The position numbers were made by a program, and so were the translations under genes. A model generated the notes under the pieces. That model saw nothing but the letters and a program-made list of their open reading frames with translations, was not told where the DNA came from and ran no database searches. DNA of 64,000 nt from an uncultured Pelagibacteraceae bacterium (lineage in GTDB: Bacteria > Pseudomonadota > Alphaproteobacteria > Pelagibacterales > AG-422-B15): assembly GCA_902525575.1 (NCBI GenBank), contig CABZHU010000004.1:1-64000 (forward strand). Reading direction: 5' to 3'. Shown one piece after another: positions 58,591 to 64,000 of this stretch (its first letter is position 1; every line of letters begins with the position of its first letter).

Positions 58591-60036
58591 ATGAACTCAA
58601 AAGTTTTTTTTAAAAAAGAAAAACTTTTGATTTATTCATCCTCATTTTTGCTCGGGATACTCTTATCTTCAAGCTTTGAGCCTTTTAATTTGCCTTTTAT
58701 GTCAGTTATTATCGTAGGCATATTATTTTTAGTGAATGATTATATTCATCAAAATTTACAAAATAAAAAGAAGATATTTTTTTTTACAGGACTAATTTTT
58801 GGTTTTGGATTTTTCATATCTAGCATCAATTGGATTTCAAATTCAATTTTGCAGTTTAATACAGATTTATATTACTTAATTCCGGTGCCGCTATTGATCC
58901 TACCGCTTGTCTTGTCACTATTTTATGCACTTATGCAAATTTTCAACTATATTTTATGGTCTCAGTCCACTTCACGTATTTTTTATTTCTCAGCTAATTG
59001 GGTAATCTTTGAATTGTTAAGAAGTTATATATTTTCAGGATTTCCATGGAACCTAATTGCCTACAGCTGGTCATGGTCCATATATTTCATGCAGTCTTTG
59101 TCTGTATTTGGTGTATTTGGTCTTAGCTTAATTACTGTTTTCTGTGCAGCTAGTTTTTTTTCTTTTAGGATGAATAAGGGCAATATCATGTTTCCTCTAA
59201 TTGCCATCTTAGTATTATTGACAACATTTATATATGGATACAATCGAGTAAGCAATTACGAGGTAATAAAGTCTGGTACTAACTTAAGAATTGTTCACAC
59301 TGATTTTAATCAAAATGAAAAGTGGAAAAAGGAGTCACACAAAAAGATTGCTGAGATGGGTTCACAAGACATGATTACAATTTTTCCAGAAACTGCGTTT
59401 GGAATGGTCGGTATAGGCCCATCAAATTGGTTCATTGGTCATATTCGTAATGAAGCAGGACTTTATTACAATTCATTATCTTTTAATGGTCACCAATACG
59501 ACAAAATTAAACTAGTGCCCTTTGGTGAAAAAATACCACTCTCTAATTTTCTAAAAATATTTTTTCCAAAAAACTCTTTATTATTAAATTCAATGAGGAG
59601 CGGTAATGATGATCAATTATTTGAAAAAAAAATTACCCCACTCATTTGTTATGAGGCTGTTTTTCCTAATTTTGTTCGAAATCAAATTAATAATGAAACT
59701 GAATTACTGGTAAATATTACTAATGATGCATGGTTTGGTACTTTTAGTGGTCCAAAGCAACACTTTGTGCATGTTTTGTATAGATCAGTTGAACTGGGAC
59801 TACCTCTTGCGAGATCATCTAATATGGGTATATCTGCATTGATTAACCCTATTGGCCTTGTAGATAGAATGGCTAGTTCAGATAAAATATCCTTTATAGA
59901 TGTAGAAATACCTAAAAAAATCGATATGACTATTTACCGGCAGTACGGTGAATTGATGGTGTATTTTTTAATAGTTTTATTTTTTATTATTGGCTATGCT
60001 ATCGATCAATTATTTTTGGGGAAAAAAAATGACTAA
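58591..60036 (+). CDS. lnt: Apolipoprotein N-acyltransferase
   Basis: Adds the third acyl chain to lipoproteins at the inner membrane, needed by the lipoproteins seen in this window. The N-terminal third has several membrane helices. The nitrilase-like domain holds the triad: Glu in TIFPETAFG, Lys in [10 protein letters not shown], and Cys in [10 protein letters not shown]. 481 residues. It overlaps the metK start by 8 nt. Confidence 0.94.
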   Translation: MNSKVFFKKEKLLIYSSSFLLGILLSSSFEPFNLPFMSVIIVGILFLVNDYIHQNLQNKKKIFFFTGLIFGFGFFISSINWISNSILQFNTDLYYLIPVPLLILPLVLSLFYALMQIFNYILWSQSTSRIFYFSANWVIFELLRSYIFSGFPWNLIAYSWSWSIYFMQSLSVFGVFGLSLITVFCAASFFSFRMNKGNIMFPLIAILVLLTTFIYGYNRVSNYEVIKSGTNLRIVHTDFNQNEKWKKESHKKIAEMGSQDMITIFPETAFGMVGIGPSNWFIGHIRNEAGLYYNSLSFNGHQYDKIKLVPFGEKIPLSNFLKIFFPKNSLLLNSMRSGNDDQLFEKKITPLICYEAVFPNFVRNQINNETELLVNITNDAWFGTFSGPKQHFVHVLYRSVELGLPLARSSNMGISALINPIGLVDRMASSDKISFIDVEIPKKIDMTIYRQYGELMVYFLIVLFFIIGYAIDQLFLGKKND

Positions 60037-61186
60037 AGAATATTTATTTACAAGTGAATCCGTGTCAGAAGGACATCCTGACAAAGTGTGTGATATTATT
60101 TCAGACTCAATAGTTGATGATTTTTTATCGCAAGAAAATCCGGAGAATGCAAGGGTTGCAATGGAAACATTGGTTACTACTAATAAAGTAGTTATTGCTG
60201 GCGAAGTTCGTGGTCCTGAAGGTTACAATTGTAATTATGAAGAGTTAGCAAGAAATGCAGTAAAAGAAATTGGATATGAACAAGATGGATTTCATTGGAA
60301 AAACTTGTCTTTTGACTCGTCGGGTGTTCATAGTCAATCTGCAGACATAGCAATGGGTGTTGATGCATCTGGAAATAAAGATCAAGGCGCGGGAGATCAA
60401 GGAATAATGTTTGGATACGCATGTAAAGAAACACCATCTTTAATGCCAGCACCAATATATTATTCTCATAAGATACTTGAGTTAATGGCATCAGAGCGAA
60501 AATCTGGAAATACTACTGGAATACAACCTGACTCTAAAAGTCAAGTTACATTAAAATATAAAAATGGTGAGCCTGAAATTTGCACTAAAATAGTTGTTTC
60601 TACTCAACATGATGCTGAACTTGATCAGCAAGCCGTTAGTGATCTGGTAATTCCATTAATCAAAACCGTAATGCCTCAAGAATGGATGGATGATAATACT
60701 GAGATACTAATTAATCCAACTGGAAAATTTGTGATCGGTGGCCCCGATGGTGATACTGGATTAACTGGAAGAAAAATCATTGTCGATACTTATGGTGGTG
60801 CTGCTCCTCATGGTGGCGGAGCTTTTTCTGGAAAAGACCCAACAAAAGTTGATAGATCTGCAGCTTACATTTCAAGATATATAGCTAAAAATATAGTTGC
60901 AGCTGGATTAGCTGATAGATGCACACTCCAACTTGCTTATGCTATTGGTGTTTCAGAACCATTATCAATTTATGTAGATACCCATGGAACATCTCAAATA
61001 AAGGACGATGATTTAATAAAAAAAATAACTGATAACATTGATTTATCTCCTAGAGGTATAAGAGATCATTTAAATTTGCATAAGCCAATCTATAAAAAAA
61101 GTGCTGCGTACGGACATTTTGGTAGAGAACCTATGACGGATGGTTCTTTCTCTTGGGAAAAATTAGATCTAGCAGAAAAATTATAA
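60029..61186 (+). CDS. metK: S-adenosylmethionine synthetase
   Basis: Makes SAM from methionine and ATP. I start at ATG 60029 ([22 protein letters not shown]) rather than 13 codons earlier, as this is the conserved N-terminus. [37 protein letters not shown] and [19 protein letters not shown] are the three SAM-synthetase signatures. 385 residues. It supplies the methyl donor used by the neighbouring trmB, miaB, rsmG and rsmI products. No SAM riboswitch precedes it. Confidence 0.98.
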   Translation: MTKEYLFTSESVSEGHPDKVCDIISDSIVDDFLSQENPENARVAMETLVTTNKVVIAGEVRGPEGYNCNYEELARNAVKEIGYEQDGFHWKNLSFDSSGVHSQSADIAMGVDASGNKDQGAGDQGIMFGYACKETPSLMPAPIYYSHKILELMASERKSGNTTGIQPDSKSQVTLKYKNGEPEICTKIVVSTQHDAELDQQAVSDLVIPLIKTVMPQEWMDDNTEILINPTGKFVIGGPDGDTGLTGRKIIVDTYGGAAPHGGGAFSGKDPTKVDRSAAYISRYIAKNIVAAGLADRCTLQLAYAIGVSEPLSIYVDTHGTSQIKDDDLIKKITDNIDLSPRGIRDHLNLHKPIYKKSAAYGHFGREPMTDGSFSWEKLDLAEKL

Positions 61187-61190
61187 TTTA

Positions 61191-61892
61191 TTGTTAGACT
61201 TGCGATCGAAATTTCCTGATTATTATCAGTATCATGGAAGAAATGTTTCTAAGAAGCTTTCATTATCAAATGTAAGAGTTCTAAATGATTACTATAGTAA
61301 GTACTCATTAGATAAAAAAATATTAAATATATCTTCTAAAACAAGCACGGAGCAGCTGCTACAATCGAACTTATTCAAAAAAGTAATAATAGAAGTTGGT
61401 TTTGGTGATGGAGAGCATCTTATTGACAGTGCTCTTTCTAATCCAAAAGTTTTATTTGTTGGGTCAGAGGTATATGTTAATGGAGTTGCCAAAGTATTAA
61501 AAAAAATATTAGAGCATGATATTAAAAATATTCGTTTATGCGGTATGAATTTTGTATATTTGCTTAATATACTTAATCAAAACAGCATTGACGAATTAAA
61601 AATTATTAATCCTGATCCGTGGCATAAAAAACGTCATTTCAAACGAAGATTAGTTAATCTAGAAAATATTATTAAGATAATTGTAATAGTAAAAAATAAA
61701 TATTCCACCTACATAACAACAGATTCTGAAAGTTACTTTAAGTATATAAACGAAATTTTTAGTTCAAATTCAAAAATAATTCATGAAAACAAAAGTAAGA
61801 TTCTATCGAAAAATGACCGATTATATGGTGTGTCAAGATACCAAAGAAAAGCCATTAAAAATGGAAAGAAAATATATCAACTAACTTTCTGA
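61191..61892 (+). CDS. trmB: tRNA (guanine-N7)-methyltransferase TrmB
   Basis: SAM-dependent m7G46 methylation of tRNA. VIIEVGFGDGEHLIDSAL is the SAM loop, and INPDPWHKKRHFKRRLVN is the family motif with the catalytic Asp and the KRH segment. 233 residues from a TTG start 4 nt after metK. metK-trmB-(rimP)-nusA is the conserved order; here nusA follows directly with a 123-nt gap. Confidence 0.95.
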   Translation: MLDLRSKFPDYYQYHGRNVSKKLSLSNVRVLNDYYSKYSLDKKILNISSKTSTEQLLQSNLFKKVIIEVGFGDGEHLIDSALSNPKVLFVGSEVYVNGVAKVLKKILEHDIKNIRLCGMNFVYLLNILNQNSIDELKIINPDPWHKKRHFKRRLVNLENIIKIIVIVKNKYSTYITTDSESYFKYINEIFSSNSKIIHENKSKILSKNDRLYGVSRYQRKAIKNGKKIYQLTF

Positions 61893-61913
61893 TATCGTTA
61901 TATATTTAGGTAC

Positions 61914-61942
61914 TTGATTTATAAGAATTAGCAGTGTATAGA
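61914..61942 (+). promoter_or_regulatory. Candidate sigma-70 promoter of nusA
   Basis: TTGATT and TATAGA are separated by exactly 17 bases (spacer 61920-61936), in the gap upstream of nusA. Transcription would begin near 61949 and give a leader of about 65 nt that contains the terminator-like hairpin. Both hexamers match the consensus at four of six positions. Confidence 0.45.
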
Positions 61943-61968
61943 TCTTTCAAAATATAGCTAAACCAAGC

Positions 61969-61996
61969 AAAAGTGGGTTAAGCCCACTTTTTTTTT
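61969..61996 (+). terminator. Terminator-like hairpin in the nusA leader
   Basis: AAAAGTGGG-TTAAG-CCCACTTTT forms a 9-bp perfect stem with a 5-base loop followed by a continuous U-tract (nine T's from 61988). It is a textbook intrinsic terminator but lies 20 nt before the nusA ATG, after a candidate promoter. It could end metK-trmB transcription, attenuate nusA, or both. Similar hairpins precede rimP-nusA in other Alphaproteobacteria (rimP-leader motif, from memory). Confidence 0.8.
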
Positions 61997-62015
61997 ACGC
62001 TAAAAGGAACAAATA

Positions 62016-63551
62016 ATGGTTAGTGCAAATAAGATTGAAATTTTAAGAATAGCTGAGACTGTTGCTCAGGAAAAAATGATTGATAAATCAATTGTAATTT
62101 CTGCATTGGAAGAAGCTATTGAAAAAGCAGCAAAAAGTAATTATGGCGAAGAAAATGAAGTTGTTGTTGAAATAAATCAAGAGAACGGTGATATATCAAT
62201 TTCTAGAAAAATGTCAGTTGTTGAAGAGGTAAAGAACAAATTTTTAGAAATAACTCTAAAATCAGCAAAAAAAATTAATGGAGCTGCTCAGTTAGGTGAC
62301 GTTCTACTTGATCCGTTGCCAGCAATTGACTTTGGCAGAATTGGAGCTCAAGCAGCAAAGCAAGTTATTAACTCCAAAGTTCGAGAGGCTGAAAGAGAAA
62401 GACAGTATAATGAATATAAAGACAGAGTTGGAGAAATAGTAAACGGTATTGTAAAAAGATCTGAATTTGGAAATATCGTGCTTGATTTAGGTAAAGCCGA
62501 AGGAGTGGTTAGAAAAGATCAAACAATACCAAGAGAAAATCTTAGGAATGGTGATAGGGTAAGAGCATATATATATGATGTTAGATCTGAACTCAAAGGC
62601 CCACAGATCTTTATGTCAAGATCTCACCCACAATTTATGGCGAAATTATTTATGCAGGAAGTACCAGAAATTTATGATGGAATTATTTCTATTAAAAGTG
62701 TCGCAAGAGATCCAGGAAGTAGAGCTAAAATAGCAGTTCATACTGAAGATGGCTCAATAGACCCGGTGGGAGCCTGTGTAGGAATGCGGGGCAGCAGAGT
62801 TCAAGCAGTAGTGAATGAATTACAAGGAGAAAAAATTGATATAATTAACTGGTCCGAAAATGTTGCAAATCTTGCTATTTCTTCACTTTCTCCAGCTGAG
62901 GTTCTTAAAGTAGTTTTAGATGAAGATCAAAATAAAATAGAGGTTGTAGTCTCTGAAGAACACCTAAGTCTTGCAATTGGAAGAAGAGGACAAAATGTAA
63001 AACTCGCTACTGAGCTTACAGGTTATGAAATTGATATTCTAACTGAAGACGAGGAATCATCAAAAAGACAAGAAGACTTTTCAATTAAAACAAATGTATT
63101 TATTGACTCACTGGATGTTGATGAAACTCTTGCACAACTATTAGTAAGTGAAGGATTCGGAAGCATTGAGGAAGTAATAGATGCCGAAGAAAGTGAACTT
63201 TTGGCAATCGAAGGGTTTGATGAAGAAATTGCAGCTGAGTTAGTTGAGAGATCAAAGAAATATATGTCTGAAATGGATGAAAAAAATAATAAGAAGCTAG
63301 AGGATTATAAGGTTTCAAAAGACTTAATCAACTTCAGTTTTTTATCAAAAGCGATGTTAGTAAAACTTGCCGAGAATAATATAAAGACTTTGGAAGATTT
63401 TGCAGGCTTAACCACTGATGATCTAATCGGATATCTTGAAGATAGAAGTGATAAAAATTCTAGAGTTACTGGTCTATTCGAAGAATTTAATATTAATAAA
63501 GATGAAGGCGATCAATTAATTATGGAGGCAAGAAAAATATGGCTTGATTAG
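62016..63551 (+). CDS. nusA: Transcription termination/antitermination factor NusA
   Basis: RNA polymerase-associated factor for pausing, termination and antitermination. Order of domains: N-terminal polymerase-binding (IEILRIAETVAQEKMIDKSIVISALEEAIEKAAKSNYG), S1 (VGEIVNGIVKRSEFGNIVLDLGKAEGVV), KH1 (DGSIDPVGACVGMRGSRVQAVVNELQGEKIDI), KH2 (AIGRRGQNVKLATELTG), and two C-terminal helix-hairpin-helix acidic repeats. 511 residues. AAAAGGAAC before the ATG is a plausible ribosome-binding site. Confidence 0.97.
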   Translation: MVSANKIEILRIAETVAQEKMIDKSIVISALEEAIEKAAKSNYGEENEVVVEINQENGDISISRKMSVVEEVKNKFLEITLKSAKKINGAAQLGDVLLDPLPAIDFGRIGAQAAKQVINSKVREAERERQYNEYKDRVGEIVNGIVKRSEFGNIVLDLGKAEGVVRKDQTIPRENLRNGDRVRAYIYDVRSELKGPQIFMSRSHPQFMAKLFMQEVPEIYDGIISIKSVARDPGSRAKIAVHTEDGSIDPVGACVGMRGSRVQAVVNELQGEKIDIINWSENVANLAISSLSPAEVLKVVLDEDQNKIEVVVSEEHLSLAIGRRGQNVKLATELTGYEIDILTEDEESSKRQEDFSIKTNVFIDSLDVDETLAQLLVSEGFGSIEEVIDAEESELLAIEGFDEEIAAELVERSKKYMSEMDEKNNKKLEDYKVSKDLINFSFLSKAMLVKLAENNIKTLEDFAGLTTDDLIGYLEDRSDKNSRVTGLFEEFNINKDEGDQLIMEARKIWLD

Positions 63552-63572
63552 TCATATATCTGAAGGACTCTC

Positions 63573-64000
63573 ATGACTGAAAATAAAGAGATAAAAAAAG
63601 GAAAAAAAAACGTTAAGTCTTAAGTTGGGTTCTAAACCCATCATTTCTAACAAAAGAGGGATTGAGGCAGGCAAGACAGTAATTGTAGAAAAAAAAAGGT
63701 ATAAAAGAAATACTAACGCAGATCAGAAGCCTGAACAGGCATCGCTAAACAAAAAAGAATTTACCAATACACCAAATGTAGCAGAAGATACTATTAAAGA
63801 TAAAAAATCAAGATCTGGTGTAATTTTGAAACCGCTTACCAAGGATGAGCAAAAAAAGATTTTACAAGCCGACAGTAAAGAAGAAAAAAATGATGCAATT
63901 GATAAAATAAGAAAAGGCAATTTAGCTGAAGAGTCCACAAATAAAAAAGATACAAAATTTGAGGACAATTCAGTATCAAGCATTGAAGCAAAAGAAAATA
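63573..64000 (+). CDS. infB: Translation initiation factor IF-2, 5' part, with a frameshift; runs off the window
   Basis: The ATG at 63573 opens MTENKEIKKGKK and then stops a few codons after an A9 run (63602-63610). One base shifted, the sequence continues as TLSLKLGSKPII, GIEAGKTVIVEKKRYKR and a Lys/Glu-rich linker open to the end, which is the characteristic IF-2 N-terminus. No start codon exists in that frame between the previous stop and the conserved block. With eight A's the gene is intact. It follows nusA after 21 nt; ylxR, often found between them, is missing. Confidence 0.85.

Noticed and set aside
59990-60028. Upstream start of metK as given in the ORF track
   Set aside because: The extra 13 codons lie inside lnt and precede the conserved MetK N-terminus beginning at the ATG at 60029.

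Overview
The window is a gene-dense, AT-rich stretch (about one third G+C by eye) of an alphaproteobacterial chromosome. The assignment rests on gene order and protein families: DUF3576-leuS-lptE-holA; parB-parA-rsmG-mnmG-mnmE; rho and heme genes next to hemE, then maf-aroE-coaE-dnaQ; secB-fxsA opposite a Tim44-like gene; tsaB-fur-miaB-phoH-ybeY-corC-lnt-metK-trmB-nusA-infB. Short or absent intergenic gaps, frequent 1-11 nt gene overlaps, several TTG starts and the loss of genes usually found in these clusters (hrcA, rimP, ylxR, rimI) suggest a free-living, streamlined, probably marine lineage. I cannot fix the order or genus. No gap exceeds 300 bases; the largest (17491-17765) is the presumed replication origin. 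I found no rRNA, tRNA, CRISPR array, insertion sequence or prophage.

Layout. 1-6.4 kb (+): lipoprotein, leuS, an inserted TPR-sulfotransferase gene, lptE, holA. 6.4-17.5 kb (mainly -): parB, parA, rsmG (carrying a perfect parS), mnmG, mnmE, a nitroreductase, then ogt and apt (+), rho, and the heme genes hemG-hemH-hemE. 17.5-17.8 kb: probable oriC, from which genes diverge. 17.8-21.3 kb (+): maf, aroE, coaE, dnaQ, NUDIX. 21.3-25.2 kb: secB-fxsA (-), timA (+), thioesterase-hslU-hslV (-). 25.3-31.9 kb (+): hisB-bcp-hisH-hisA-hisF-DUF1330-hisE-HIT, thioesterase, quinone-oxidoreductase-like and GT9 genes. 31.9-38.9 kb (-): sugar kinase, SDR, nth, dapB, dnaJ, dnaK, grpE. 39-45 kb: rph-rdgB, lpoA-like (-), rsmI, BON lipoprotein, gshB, esterase. 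45-47.3 kb (-): maeB. 47.4-64 kb (+): murJ, trpS, usp, nfuA, Bax-like hydrolase, (polysaccharide deacetylase on -), tsaB, fur, plsC, miaB, phoH, ybeY, corC, lnt, metK, trmB, nusA, infB (cut by the window end).

Points of note. Two essential genes, dnaK and infB, are broken near their 5' ends by a single extra A in an A-run; these are either homopolymer sequencing errors or sites rescued by slippage. Protoporphyrinogen oxidation is assigned to a flavodoxin-type HemG where alphaproteobacteria usually carry hemJ. nusA has its own promoter-like sequence and a terminator-like hairpin in its leader, with rimP missing. The window is mostly housekeeping: I saw no defence system or novel multi-gene system. 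The best leads are the frameshifts, the nusA leader, HemG and the inserted TPR-sulfotransferase.
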